64,000 nt of DNA from Nigrospora sphaerica (lineage: Eukaryota; Ascomycota; Sordariomycetes; Amphisphaeriales; Apiosporaceae). The notes beneath the pieces were generated by a model. That model was not told where the DNA came from, ran no database searches, and saw only the letters and a list, made by a program, of their open reading frames with translations. The stretch lies in assembly GCA_018287875.1 (NCBI GenBank), contig JAGVVL010000002.1, positions 3,658,001 through 3,722,000 on the forward strand, written 5' to 3'. This document shows, piece by piece, positions 36,357 to 48,246 of the stretch. The position numbers and the translations under genes are program-made. Every line of letters starts with the position of its first letter. The first letter of the stretch is position 1.

Positions 36357-38505
36357 ATGTCGCAGCCTCAAGCACCGGCGCCCCCCCCGCGGACCGCGTT
36401 CTCTCCGCAGGCGCAACACTCGCCATCGCCCACAATGCCGCAGCAGTCAGCTTTCAACCAGGCCAAGCAGCAGCCGATGCGAGCATCGCCCAACCCCGCG
36501 TCCCCGTTCCCCCAGTCGCAGATGGCCGCTAGTCCTGGCGCTGCCACATCGCCAGGCGCATCCACACCAACGACCGGCCTGCCTTCACCATCTCTGCCGC
36601 CTGCGCGCCAGAGCTACCCTGCCTCTTATCCTCAGCCGCTGCCAAAGGGCAGAAGCACGCCAACACCAGCTCCCCACTACCTTCCACCCCGGCCTAGCCT
36701 TCCGGCGACTCACCCAGCTCATCAAGCGAACCATTCGGCCCCTGTCAACTCGCATAACGGCAACACAATCAACACGGCCAATGCCATCAACACCGTCGAG
36801 GCGTCCGTCTCCCCGGGTGCGGTGACTACTCCGAGTGCCCTCTTGCCCCCCTCGCTGCCCACCACACCGAACCCCGTCCAGCAAAGCTATTCCAACTCAC
36901 ATTTTGCGCCAGCCCCTGCGCCAGGGCCCGCATCGATACCTACCCCTGCACCTGCAGTCCAGACTCCCAACACCATGGGACCACCTCCGACCAACTCGTT
37001 CGAGGCGGCATCGCGGCACCAGCCCATGGCGGCCAAGCCCGCACCGGCCAAACAATTTGCTTATGACATGGACGATACGCTTGCGGGCACGGGCATCAAC
37101 TTGGATGAGGAAGAGCAGTATATGAACGATTACGAGACGCGGACCGGCTTCGGCGCTTTCCCACCCGGCGGGCGCGGCAGCTTTTATGGAGCCGGACCCG
37201 CGAACCAGCCGGCCGAGCAGGTGTCGGCCAAGACGCAGCAGGAGCTGGTGGCAGAGGCGGCCGACCGAGCATGGAACGAGGCCGCCTACCGGTTGGCCTT
37301 GTCGCGCCTTCATGACTGGAAGGAAGAGGGCTTCGTCAGTCCCGCCATGCTACACCACCGCATGGATCAGATCGCCAAGATCAACAACCTCAACCTGAAT
37401 TTGGACCGCAAGCCTCACAAAGAACACATGCCGCTGGGGAAATTCTCTCACCCTGCCAACGTCGACCCTGCGCCCACCGTCAAGGTACGCGTTGACAAGG
37501 CCCCCAGTGGTACTGTTGTGCGGACATCGGTCGACTCCATCATTCCGAAAGAGGCGTACCTGATCGACCAGATAGCTCTGTTGTCTCTCGCAACTAAGGA
37601 ATACGTGGGCGAGCTTCTGGCAGATGCAGACTCGATAGCCAAGTTGCGGCAACAGACGGCTCACGGGGCGATACCCCCGGAATGGAGCGACGTAGCCGTA
37701 TCACCCCCTGTCACTCATGTGGATAATGCTGGCAGCCCGGGTACGAATCCACTCAAGAGTCAGTACCCCCGTCTGCCCTACTTGATCTATGACTGACGGC
37801 TTGAAAACAGGACCAGCAAGCAACATGAGCAACGGCCTACCGACGCCTGTGTCCGAGGCATCGCCCACCAATCCACTGGTGGAGGCCATTACCGGAGCGG
37901 GTAAGAACGCTCGAGACGCCGAAGAGGCACGGCTCCTAAAACGCCAAAAGCGCATGGAGGCAGCCGCGGATAAAGATAAAAAAGAAGAGGGCTCGACCTC
38001 ACGAGCTGGATCGGTAGCCCCCGGCACGCCGGGGTCGGTCGCCGCCGATATCGAAGTCAAGCCGCCAACGAAGAAGGAAAGCAAGAAAGCGGCCAAGCTA
38101 GCGGAAGCATCAAGCAGTACGGTGAACGCCACCCTGAGCCAATTTATGGGAGGCACCAAGAAGAAGAAGTACTCATGGCTGTCGGGCGGCGCCAGCGGCG
38201 CCAGCACACCGTTGAGGGCAGGCGGTATGGGCGGAACGCCCACAGCCAGTGGTGGTCGAGCGGCGGCCAAGGGTCCGTTAACGCAGGCCAGTGCCCATCA
38301 CCTGGGGCAGCTCCGTGAAGATTCCGCCAAGGGCAAGAACATCCAGCTGCGCGACTGGGTCTGTGTGTTGGAGCAGAGACGTTCCGAACAGAAAGCACTC
38401 CAGGAGGCCTACATGAGGCTGGATCGGTCAGACGCCGGCGATAAGGTGGCCAAGGCTGCCGTCCCAGCGCCGACAGACAAAGCCAAAGCGGAGCAGGCTG
38501 CATAG
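36357..38505 (+). CDS. TAF4: Transcription initiation factor TFIID subunit 4 (TAF4)
   Basis: Scaffold subunit of TFIID, pairing with TAF12 through a histone fold and supporting RNA polymerase II preinitiation. Exons 36357-37740 and 37811-38505 give 692 residues; the 70-nt intron joins GSPG to PASNMSNGLPTPVSEA in phase. The first 225 residues are a Pro/Ser/Gln-rich disordered tail. The conserved core begins at about 231 with DMDDTLAGTGINLDEEEQYM and continues through FYGAGPANQPAEQ. A histone-fold-like helix set is at about 400-440 (EAYLIDQIALLSLATKEYVG). The C-terminal TAF4 signature is near residue 640 (NIQLRDWVCVLEQRRSEQKA). A basic, Gly-rich linker (TKKKKYSW) precedes it. The start at 36357 is the first ATG after an AG-repeat leader. 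Family assignment is from remembered fungal TAF4 architecture and is strong. Confidence 0.9.
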
Positions 38506-39801
38506 GCGACATGTGTCTCCCCGGGGTGTCCGAGGGCGCGGGAACAGCGGACGCGTCTTGTTGCCCTTGTATTATGTCGATTTACCACATTAAGCCAGGC
38601 GTTACATTCGAGACATTGGACAGGCGTTGACTTGTAATACTGCTGGAAGCGGAACGCCGGCAGGTAAGGGCCTCACGTCAGGTTAGAAAGACTTAGACAG
38701 CATGAGGACAGCGGTCTCTGGAAAGAAAACACGATGCGGCACGTGCATGTTTGCCTGGTGGTGGATGTGAAGGAATCTACGGATTGGGGCCTCATGTGAT
38801 CAAGTCGCAGGTGTCAGCGCACGGCAGGTTTCTTTCGCGAATGCCAGCGTTACCAAGCGAGCGCCTGTTGGAAAGTTTGGCAGGAGTCTTTTTTTCTCTC
38901 TCTCGAGCCGCCATACCGACTTCCGTCGTATCGACGAAAGGTCACTGCATCTTGGCCGTCCAGTATCTGACAGCAGGTCGTTCACACAACCGGAGACAGA
39001 AATGGTGGCCGGCGCAAGGCAAGGCAGAGAGAGCTTCCGGCAAGGTACACACGGGACGGGCTGTGGTTGGGCTCACAGTGAGGCGCAGGCGTGTTTAATT
39101 GGATCACAAGCGAGGGGCTATGCAAACTAACCTACATTTTACCACCCCTCACCTCAATTTCAACTACAGCTTACGGACAAAACCCTCGGTTCTCCAAATC
39201 ACACCAATTGCCCAAGGTATTATTCATATTCTACCTTACCCTAGCGTAGCATTTAACGTCGGACCGGTTACAACTCGGATGGACCCCCCCTATTCCGACC
39301 AGCTTCGCCTCACGATAGCCTCACGAGGAGGTTGCGGACAGGGACAGGGCCGGTCACCCTTGGGGCCGTCTGTCCGGTGCCGTCGAATCTGACGCTGCTC
39401 CCTACTACTTTGTATGAATAGAGAAGAAGGCGAGGAGAAGGAAAAAAACATAAAGAAGGCATAAGACGAGTAAGCTTCTGCTCCCAGCCGATTTGGGCTG
39501 CTCTTTGGTCCAGGCCGAGTCACATTCCAATAACTTCCGTTTGCGCAAACACGGCAACCGATAGCGCTTGGGCGACGAACACAACAAGCTTCAAGCCGAC
39601 CGTCGTCATAACAAAGGCGGCTATTGAATATTAACTCGTGGCGGCGCGCTCTTGGTCCCAATGGCCGCACCAATACATATATTTCGGGGAAGGAGCGTGA
39701 GTCCAGCGGGGTTTCATCATGCCTCGAATCATCCGAATCTAGACAGGCTCAACAGCCCGTACCCAAACTCACCACCGTCATACTCACAACATTTTGTCAA
39801 C
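38506..39801. other. Intergenic between TAF4 and the VWA gene
   Basis: A 1.3 kb stretch with no supported gene, AT-richer around 39120-39250. An in-frame ATG at 39661 could extend the next CDS by 47 codons; see that entry. Confidence 0.5.
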
Positions 39802-41028
39802 ATGGACAAACCCGAAAATCAGTCGGGCCTGCTTGACCCCGGCCGGACCAGTCGCTCCACCTTCTCAGGTTTGAATCCCTTCTCCTCCCGAAGCCGCTCG
39901 GCCGACCCCTCGTCGGCTGCCGGCTCCGGCTCCGGCGCCAAGTCCTTCCTCAGTCGCGCCCTGAGTCGTAAGCACAAGGCGCCGGCGGACGGAAGCAATC
40001 AAAGCCCCCCACCCTCGGCGGACACGGGGCAGCCCATCCCGCAGGCGCCGCCCCCGGCCTACACGGAAAGCCCAGACAGTACGGCGCCCCCGGCCTTTCA
40101 TAGATATGCAAACGGCGCTCACCCTCCCCCTTCAGTCCGCTCCGCCTCGACGGCCGAGGACCCCTACGCTTTCCTTTCGACCTTCGACACGGTGTTCCTG
40201 ATCGACGACTCGGGGTCCATGGCGGGCCGGTCGTGGACCGAGACGCGGCAGGCGCTCGCGGCCATCGTGCCCATCTGCGTGGCGCACGACACGGACGGCG
40301 TCGACGTTTACTTCCTCAACCACAAGACGGGCGACGCTGGCGACGCGGCGCGCGGCGCGGCCGGCACGGGATTCCGCGGCGTGCGCTCGCTCGCCGCTGT
40401 CGATGCCCTCTTCAGCGACGTGCGCCCCGCCGGTGCCACGCCGACGGGCACGCGCCTCTACAAGATCCTCAGCCCCTACCTCAAGCACTACGCCCGCCGC
40501 GTCCGCGAGACGGGCGACGAGACGTGCCTCAAGCCCCTCAACGTCATCGTCGTCACCGACGGCGCCCCAAGCGACGACCCCGACCAGGTCATCATCAACT
40601 TCGCCAAGAAGCTTGACGACCTCGACGCGCCGCCATACCAGGTCGGCATCCAGTTCTTCCAGGTCGGAAGTGAGGCAAGTCGTGCTTTTCTCCCCTTAGG
40701 GCCCAATCATGCCAGCCCACGTCTCCCCTCCTTCACGTCACAGTATGAAGAAAAAAAAACCCCCCGAGCTAACCTCGTCTCCCCCTTTCCGTAGCCGGGA
40801 GCCGCCGAAAAGCTGCGGCAGCTGGACGACGACATCTCGTCCAAGGTGGCCGGCGGCGTACGAGACATGGTGGACACGGCCACGTTCGACGCGGGCACCA
40901 GCAGCCGCAACCGCGTCCTGACGGGCGAGGGAATACTGAAAGTGGTGCTGGGCTCCGTGGTGAAGCGGCTCGACCGCGTCCAGTCGAACCTCCGCGGCGG
41001 CCCGTCCGCGCCGGGGCCGGCTTTTTGA
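39802..41028 (+). CDS. Von Willebrand factor A domain protein with disordered PPxY-containing N-terminus
   Basis: Soluble VWA-domain protein of unknown cellular role. Exons 39802-40674 and 40795-41028 give 368 residues. The first 120 residues are Ser/Pro-rich and disordered, with a PPAY motif (residues 84-87) of the kind bound by WW domains of Rsp5-type ubiquitin ligases. The VWA domain starts near 128. It has the MIDAS motif Asp135-x-Ser137-x-Ser139 (FLIDDSGSM), a TPTGT threonine and the VVTDGAPSDDP aspartate, so metal binding should be intact. The intron has a GC donor (GAG|GCAAGT) and a normal TAG acceptor; a GC-AG reading is required to keep FFQVGSE joined to PGAAEKLRQLDDD. The frame extends upstream to an ATG at 39661. 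I prefer 39802 for its CAACATGG context and the less protein-like upstream part. Confidence 0.85.
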
Positions 41029-41455
41029 GCAAGCGTCGATTATACTTGATACCCTCCCCCCCTTTACGGTTCATTCGGTGCGTTAGGCGTTTGGATGGTC
41101 CTTCCCTCGTCCCCCGATACAGGGGCTCGGCGGCATTGGGGGGCGAACCATGTTGCTATTTCCCCACTTGCCTTGTGGAATAGGATGACCGACCACTCCG
41201 TTCCCGCTGCTCTACTGGTCTTCCTCTTTTTTGCATGTACGATAGTACGAGAGTATGGGAGATCATCCCGCCATCTGCTCCCCCCACCTACAGGGCGAGG
41301 AAATGCCCCAAGCTGGAAAATTATCGTATGTATATTTTTGGGGTTGTGACGATCGCTTCAACGCCGCCGGCTGAACGTGTGGGGTACCGCAAGTCGGACT
41401 GTCGATATCTCGCAGTAGGTGCCGGTTTCCGCTGAGTTCATTCCCGCGTAAGTGC
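41029..41455. other. Short intergenic segment
   Basis: Holds the presumed 3' end of the VWA gene. No ORF or repeat of note is present. Confidence 0.4.
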
Positions 41456-42448
41456 ATGTTGTTACTAGCGAGGAATACGGGGGCGCTTTCCTACGGTTAC
41501 GGCAGCCTACCTTTTTTTTATCGTTATTTTTCAGAGCGAACGAGCCGTTGGTGCTTACGGTATGTCCCACCGGCTGCGGTTTCGTGTCCCGGCATGTCAC
41601 GACAGGATAATGGACCTTACCCGAAAACAAATCTCTGCCGGGTGTGTTTTTTCGCCTTTGCGGGAGCGGACCTGATAAAACGGGAGCAGCGGACCTGGCA
41701 AAACAGGATCCAAAGCAGCACTGGCCCCCAAGATGGCTTCGGAAATTTTCCCGGTGTCACTACGAGGCATCCCTTTATGGTTGCTGAGACGAGACCAAGT
41801 TCATATCAGACTGTGGTGGTATTTCAGCGAAACAATCTATCTCTCCTTTTCCCCGTGCAAAATGTCGAAAAGGCCAAATCGAGACTGAGCCAAAGGTGGG
41901 CCGATCCAGGAGAATTGCGACGACGCATCCAAGAACCGGAAACGGGGCAGGAAAGAAAGAAAATTCGCCGAAGCATATGGCTTCGCCTACTGGCCAACCA
42001 CGAAAATACCGTAAAGCAAAAAGTAAGCCAAGGAGCAGCAAGGCCATCGGCCACTCACTCCTCTCTGCTTCTCTTCTCGCCCACGTGTGACCCATCCGCG
42101 CTCGACCATTCCATGCATGTGCTCTCCAGAATCATAGATGCCGCCGCGACCCAGAAGAGTTGTGAAGCCTTGTGTTCGAGCCCGAGAAGCCTCCAAAGAC
42201 GTGATGCCGCGAAGTGCTCTCCCGGACCGACGGGGCAAAAGGCCATGGTGGAAGTAACCTTGTCCTCGTCCAGGTGGCCGGAAACATATCGAGTAGGAGC
42301 GATGGGCCAACGGATGGACGTGGTGGATGAGCCCGGAACAAAAATGCCCGTAGAGGAGTGGTGGCGCAGGACGCACCGCCGTGGTGCCATAAGAGGAGCC
42401 TTCGCCCTCCGGTCCGCGGAAAACCCGCCTCAGGCCCGAGCCGTCTGA
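41456..42448 (+). CDS. Unplaced 330-codon ORF, possible orphan gene
   Basis: An uninterrupted ATG-to-stop frame of 330 codons between two convergent genes. Local composition is only moderately GC-rich, so a frame this long is unlikely by chance. The predicted protein is basic, with Trp, Cys and Arg scattered throughout, and has no domain, signal peptide or membrane segment I recognise. Against it being a gene: codon choice is mixed, with many A- and T-ending codons, unlike the C-ending bias of its neighbours. No intron signals are needed or seen. It may be a lineage-specific gene, a decayed gene or a chance frame. Confidence 0.3.
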   Translation: MLLLARNTGALSYGYGSLPFFYRYFSERTSRWCLRYVPPAAVSCPGMSRQDNGPYPKTNLCRVCFFAFAGADLIKREQRTWQNRIQSSTGPQDGFGNFPGVTTRHPFMVAETRPSSYQTVVVFQRNNLSLLFPVQNVEKAKSRLSQRWADPGELRRRIQEPETGQERKKIRRSIWLRLLANHENTVKQKVSQGAARPSATHSSLLLFSPTCDPSALDHSMHVLSRIIDAAATQKSCEALCSSPRSLQRRDAAKCSPGPTGQKAMVEVTLSSSRWPETYRVGAMGQRMDVVDEPGTKMPVEEWWRRTHRRGAIRGAFALRSAENPPQARAV

Positions 42449-42858
42449 GCATCAGAGAACATGTCAACCATGAGCGGGATATGTGGGCGTGACCCATGCG
42501 CAAGAGAAACTTCTCCTCTCGCCCCTATCGCAATGCAAGTTTCAGACCCAGCAGCAACGGGAACGTCCCGTTTAACGTAGCCTCATTCCCCGTCCGATGT
42601 ACTGGGATATCGATACCAGTGTGGACGTAATGACTGTGCCACCGATGCCGAATCTCCATCCACGTCGTGGTGTGGTCTTGCGAAAAAGTTGAGCAAGGCG
42701 AGGAAACAGTCAAAAAAAAAGAAAGAGAAGTCGAACCCCCGAATGCCGTAAACCGAATACCGCCGCGAGGAATAGAAGCTGCCAGTGACGGCGAATGGAG
42801 GATACCACCGTAGCGCTGTCGTTGCCATGCAAGGGCACACACAGGTGATGCTGTGACC

Positions 42859-45476
42859 CTACTTCATGACCAAAACGTCGGACCGCATCAGTTCGTGGGT
42901 GCGCACTGCGTCCACCTCACGATCGTCGCGAAGGCTCAGTGTAGGGGTAATGATCAGCATGACCCGCCACTGTGCGAACTGCACCTGCTCCTGCGGGATA
43001 TCCAGGTGGTTCATGTGGCGCATCGAGCCTTGCGAGAATTTGATGCCCGTCTCCGGAAAGTAGTAGTGGATCGTCATGCCCGACGTCCAAAGCTTCGACG
43101 TAATGGTCCAGGCCGCGTTGATGACAATTTGCAGGCCCTTACGCGCCGTCTCGTCGTCGACGGTGCAGGAACGCATGGGCCGTAGGACCTCGACCAACAC
43201 CTCGGTGTGCTTGGAGACGAGGTTTTCGCGGAAAGTCTTGCCCTCGGGTGCGTAGATGATATACTTGATAAGCTTGGCGTGATCCTGGATCAGGCGCTGC
43301 CGCTGGACGCTCTGGGCGCGTCCAGCTGCGGGCAAGGAAATAGTTATTAGTCCCCTGGCAAATACCCAAAGACGGCAGGCGAGTGAAAACTTACTGGCAC
43401 CGGGGGCACGTGTGCGCATTTTCTCCTGGAGAGCCCGAAGGTGCCCGTCCATTTCGGCGCTGAAGCCGTAGAACACGTCGGGGGAAATCAGTCGGTTGAA
43501 GACGTAATCGACCAAGACACGCTTGAGGACGAAATGGCGGCAGTCGCTGTCTCCCAAGAGATGCATCATGTGAGAGGCACTCTGTGCCTTGTTGGGGAGG
43601 CCCATGGACAAGATATAGTTCCACGTGTCTGGGTGCGTCATGTACAGGGAGCTATCGGGATCATGGAAGGGACCGTCGCAATGCTGAGTGGCCACCAAGC
43701 CCTCCATCAGCTCATACAGGCGCGAAAAGCCCGCATAGATGTCTTTCGTATCCCAATCCACCTTTTCTCGCGCGATGCGGAATCGCTCGCCTCCGGCCGA
43801 GAGCTCCCCCGAGCTGTTCCCAAAGGGGCCGTGAGCTTGCGAGCTATCATTGCCAAAGGGTGCACCGGATAGCATGACGTCGCGGCTGGATGAATCTTGG
43901 ATACTGCTGTACGCGCGAGCATCCTGTGTCGAGTACGAGTTACGGCCGAGGTTGGGCTTCTGGGCCAGAGGGGTCAGGGGTCTATCGGCCAGACCGCCCA
44001 CGAAGGCACGCTGATGAGAGTAAGGCTTCGCGGTAGCAGTGCTGGAGGAAGTGTACTTGGACAAGACAAAACTTCCGTCGGCCGCGTCGGCAATCGACCT
44101 AGCCGCGGCAGTTTCTGGACCAAAGGCAGGCGCCTCGGGGTTCAAGCATGACAGGCGGCGGGCGCTGCCTTTGCCTTTCTTGCTGCCGCTGGAAGCCGAC
44201 TCATTGGCGCTGGAACTCATGCTGGACGAGTCCTCTGTGGTGTCCATGAGGCCAGAAGCCGAGGAAGGAGATGCCTTGACGAGTTGCATTGAGTTGCTCT
44301 TCGAGACTCCGAGGCCACGAATCTCCTCCTCGAGTGACTGGGTACACAAAAGTCAGCATACATACGGGCGTTCGGACCCAGAAAGAGTGCCCAACGAGAC
44401 GACTGACCTTCATCTGGGCCACATTTCGCTCATCCTGCGCTGCCAATCGTCGCACGAAATCTCTCAGTGCCATCAGCTCGGCCTGAGCATCACCCAAGCG
44501 GCCCACAAGCTCGGCGTTCTTGTCGCGATGGGTATCCCGCTCCTTGATGAGCGTAGTGTACTTGCCCTGCAGGTCCTCGACTTGTTTCTTACGAGCTTCA
44601 AGCTCCTTCTGGGCGAGATTAAGCTGCACACGGAGCTCGCCAGTCTGGAACTGCGCCCTCTTGTGGTCGTTGCCCAACAAGGCAAAGAAGGCATTGAGCT
44701 CTTGACCGATGCTCATCAGCTGGCCCTGGATGTTGTTTGCGAGATCCGACGTAATGCCCGGCGAGATGCGGACATACTGCTGCACAGTGACCAGACGGCC
44801 CTGGAGTTTCGCGACGTCCTGGCTGTACGGCTACATATGGTCAGTACTAGAAGGGCGCCGGCTACTTGGGGCAGAGTGGCGGGGCAGAAAACAGAATAGC
44901 CATGAATGGAAGTGGATGGATGGAGAAAAAGGCACAACGTGGGTGGGAATGGGAGCGACTTGGTCCCAGGGTGGATGATGGGGATTAATAAACGCGAAAC
45001 TTCTCCACGAGAGCAGAGATGGCGCAATCGAGAGAGGCACTTGTACTTACACCACTGTTGCCATGAGCTCCGGCGTTGGACCAGGCACGACCGTGGTTAC
45101 CGCGGGTGGGAGGAGAAGTGAAGTGATCATTGTAGCCACCATAGCCAGCACCGTGACCACCATGACCTCCCTGGCCTCCACGACCGCCATAGTTGGCGCC
45201 GTGGGGCGTCATGGCTGTTGACGTTCGGGCGGCTTGGCGGCCCTGTTGAGGCGAGGTCAAGTCGGGCGCCAGGAAAGGGTTCGGTCCGTCCTTGCCGCGT
45301 TGCGTAAACTTGGAGCTGGCGCGGACGAGGGCCATCTCGTCATCCGAAGTCGGGTCCGACTTGGGGTTGCTGAAATGGTCGTTGGCCAAGTTGTTGTCGC
45401 TCGCGGTGGACGACTCGGGCGAATAGAGCGGAGCACCACCGCCGGACTCATCGCTGGAACCGGGAGAGTCAGTCAT
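42859..45476 (-). CDS. Fungal coiled-coil protein of unknown function
   Basis: The four exons on the minus strand are 45476-45051, 44830-44408, 44337-43395 and 43325-42859, all with canonical splice sites and matching phases, giving 752 residues. The N-terminal 140 residues are disordered, acidic then Gly-rich (GGRGGQGGHGGHGAGYGGY). A central coiled coil at about 175-280 has heptads (LNLAQKELEARKKQVEDLQ). A Ser-rich linker of about 130 residues follows. The C-terminal 330 residues look globular and all-helical, with conserved-looking blocks such as YILSMGLPNKAQSASHMMHL, RHFVLKRVLVDYVFNRLISP and MTIHYYFPETGIKFSQGSM. The domain seems familiar from other filamentous fungi, but I cannot name it. 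The gene is solid; function is unknown. Its upstream region is unusually long and AT-richer. Confidence 0.85.
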
Positions 45477-48246
45477 GGCATCAAACGTCGATGTGGTGAT
45501 GCGCCCGCGGCAGGGGGGGAGGGATAAATCAGATGCGCAAACGGCTCGAAACCAAAAGCGCCCTGGTCACGCCCGGAAATATCCGAACCAGCCCAAGAAC
45601 GTGAAGCCTCCCAATGAAAGAGGATAAAATAACCGGAAAAGGTTCTCGTGCTGGGTTCACGGACCAGGCGATGGAATAGGTACGACGGGGAAACGAGGAT
45701 GGGGAGACGAGAGATGTTGGGAAGGGTTGGGAGGGTTGGGAGAGCTGTGGCAGATGCGGTATTGCAGGGCCAAAGGGGGGGGGGTGAGCTTTCTGGGGGA
45801 GCACTCTAGGCACCAACTAGTCTTATGCCGGCAAGGGAAGCAAATTTTGAAGAAAAATCGGCACGAAGAATAGCACCAGGTTGTTGGTGTCTGACTGGCA
45901 GTAGCTGGCAGGGAAACAAATTGCAATCCCTAGCTGCCCTGGGATGAGCCTTTCTTTACAAGGTACAATGAAATAAGCTGTGGGAACATAATGCCTGCCT
46001 CACCACACCCGTATTCAATTCTCCTGGTGGATCGGGGGACCTCGAGGGTAAATGCGGGCAGTCTTTCCCTCCTAGACACCTTGGAAAGGGAAAAGGGAAA
46101 TATTGAATACCACCCAAGTACACAGCTAGGACCTGGCCCGCGTCATGGGCATGCTTGTCTGGGTAGTAGAAAGGCAGAAGGCTGCTGGCATGGGGAACTT
46201 TGGGGGAGCGTGATATGGGAAGGAGAAAAGTGTGCTGTCAAAAGCTCTCCCCCATTTGGGTGGAAAGAGGCGGCAAGTGCCTTGGGCAAGAAAACCCATG
46301 AGCAGCTTCCAGAGGTCTCTTCAAGGTGAAGTCAAATGCCCAAAGAGAGATATCACCAGGAGGGTGAAGCTTAGAAGATGCAGCAGTCTGAAATCTGACG
46401 TACCTTGAGCGGCTGTCAACCCTCAGAGGGGTATATATGACGGTTTCCGGGCTCTCGTTACTGGAAATATTGTCTTGGGCCAGTCTGAGGTCTTTTGGGT
46501 CTGGCAGTCGCCAGAACTGCCTTGATCACCGTGCACATTGTGCTCATGCTCCATATCGGGAACTTTGCTGGGTGGACTACACCGTTCCATCCACCGTTCG
46601 GAGCCGTTTGCTGGTTGAAGATCCCAGAAGGGGTCGTGGATGACATATTGGTGAAGCCTGCAAACAAAAGGCATCGGTGGTGATCAAGAGAAGGCTCATA
46701 AGCCAAAGGCTGATAGATCACAGTTTTGACGGCTCAGACGTTGGCAAGAGGCAGAGGGGGGAGCGTGGATAGGAAAGTACCGACGGACTTGTGGGTGCCG
46801 TTGCCGCGAGAGGGCTTGCCACTTAGAGAAGGACAGGGCTTCTGTCGTTCGAATGTATTTTGAAAGGGAAGGTTAATGCTTAGAGAGTATATGCTGGAAG
46901 AGCTCGGGAAACAAAAATTGATTGGATATCATCAACTTGGAGTGGCAAGTTGCTCGCAACCCTTTGGCTAGATATTGCTGTAGTGTGGGCTTGGAGGTGG
47001 GTATGGAACTTCAAGGGATCATCATAAAAAGTGGCGACTATAGGTAGTGGTTTGGGAGGAAGGGAGAGAGGACCAACTGACGAGGAAACGAATGGGAGAT
47101 AGGTTGAAAGATGCGAAGCTTGGAGAAACCGGGTTGGTATGTACCTGAGGGTGGATATGAAGGTGCACGTGCGTAGGCTGTGTTGACGATGTGTGAGATG
47201 ATGAAGAAGTCTTGTACTATGGGCTGGCTTAGGTAATAGAAAAGGAAGTAGAGGACAGAATAAATAGTTATAGAGCCTCCCGCAGCTGTTGCCAATGAAG
47301 TGTGAGGCTGATAAAAGACGGGCAAGACGGACAAGAATGAATAGTGGTGATGGTTGTGCGTGTGATGGGAATGGGATCGGTGGAAGGAGAGGATGGGGGA
47401 GATGGGTACTTGGTTACCAACTACGACTAGTTGGATACGATCGTAGGTACTATGATTCAACAGGCGGGAAGTGAAAAAACTGAAGATACAGTGACTGGTG
47501 CAGACTTACCGCAGAGCAGGCAGCAACTTGGACTATTGGCGTGCTTACGGGTGCCGTGAGCGTGTTATACGCTACAGGAGACGACCGACTGTCCATGCTC
47601 CCCAAGGAGGGAGACCGAACAAATGGCTCACTTCACTATAAATTATTCAGTAGTGCTGAGCCAGTTCTTCCGTCCCCTTCTGCACCCACGGCATGGAGGG
47701 ATGAATACACTTACAGGTGTGGAGGTACAGAGGACCATGACGGGACAAGACCAATTTCCATAACCCGAAAACTAAGTCCAGCAGTATTGTCGACGATAGA
47801 AAAGAGCGGCTGGTGGGAAACCATAACGTGTGGCAGCCGATGTGGAACCTGGAGGGAGACATGACACAAAATAGCAGACATCTACTGTGACTAGAGGTTT
47901 CCGGGGTGTGTGTTGGGGCAGGGTTGGGAAGGAGAGGCGAATAAAAGAACATTCAGTAGTGCTACTAGCAGGCATAATAAAGATACTAGCACGTGCAAGC
48001 GAGAAAATTCGGTCACTGACGGCGAAAGCACGTCTGGATTAAGCTATATGGTCAAGCTAAAGTTTCCCGTGGTAAGCGATATCAAGGCATTTACTCATGA
48101 AGACTGATTGATGGCTACAGGTAGACAATGACGGGTCAAGGGATTAATGACACGAGGCACCCGTGATACGAGACAGTAATAATCAAAGGCACTCTAGGTG
48201 CTCCAGACAGTGGCTGTAGCCCCGGAGCGACACGAAGAATATAAGA
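45477..48246. other. AT-richer intergenic stretch
   Basis: A 2.8 kb stretch, visibly less GC-rich than the rest, upstream of the coiled-coil gene. Small ORFs occur (for example minus 46423-46674 and 46458-46721, minus 47038-47460) but none has a domain or a clear splice partner. It may include a long 5' leader for the coiled-coil gene or remnants of degraded sequence. One element here (47621-47696) is related to another at 51194-51268. Confidence 0.45.
47621..47696 (-). repeat. Element A, related to element B at 51194-51268
   Basis: About 75 nt that align with 51194-51268 at roughly three-quarters identity by eye, with one or two small gaps. Read on the minus strand, both begin at or near an ATG, share AAGAA(C/T)TGGCTCA and end in GTGAGCC, which resembles a splice donor. 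In this copy the ATG frame stops after 15 codons. Confidence 0.5.

Noticed and set aside
47195..47313. Possible box C/D snoRNA on the + strand (ATGATGA near 47202 and CTGA near 47309)
   Set aside because: The flanking sequences do not form the required terminal stem, and no C'/D' pair or recognisable guide region could be assigned.
47038..47460. 140-codon minus-strand ORF rich in His, Ser and Tyr
   Set aside because: Length is compatible with chance in this segment, no domain is seen, and no supporting splice or promoter signal was found.
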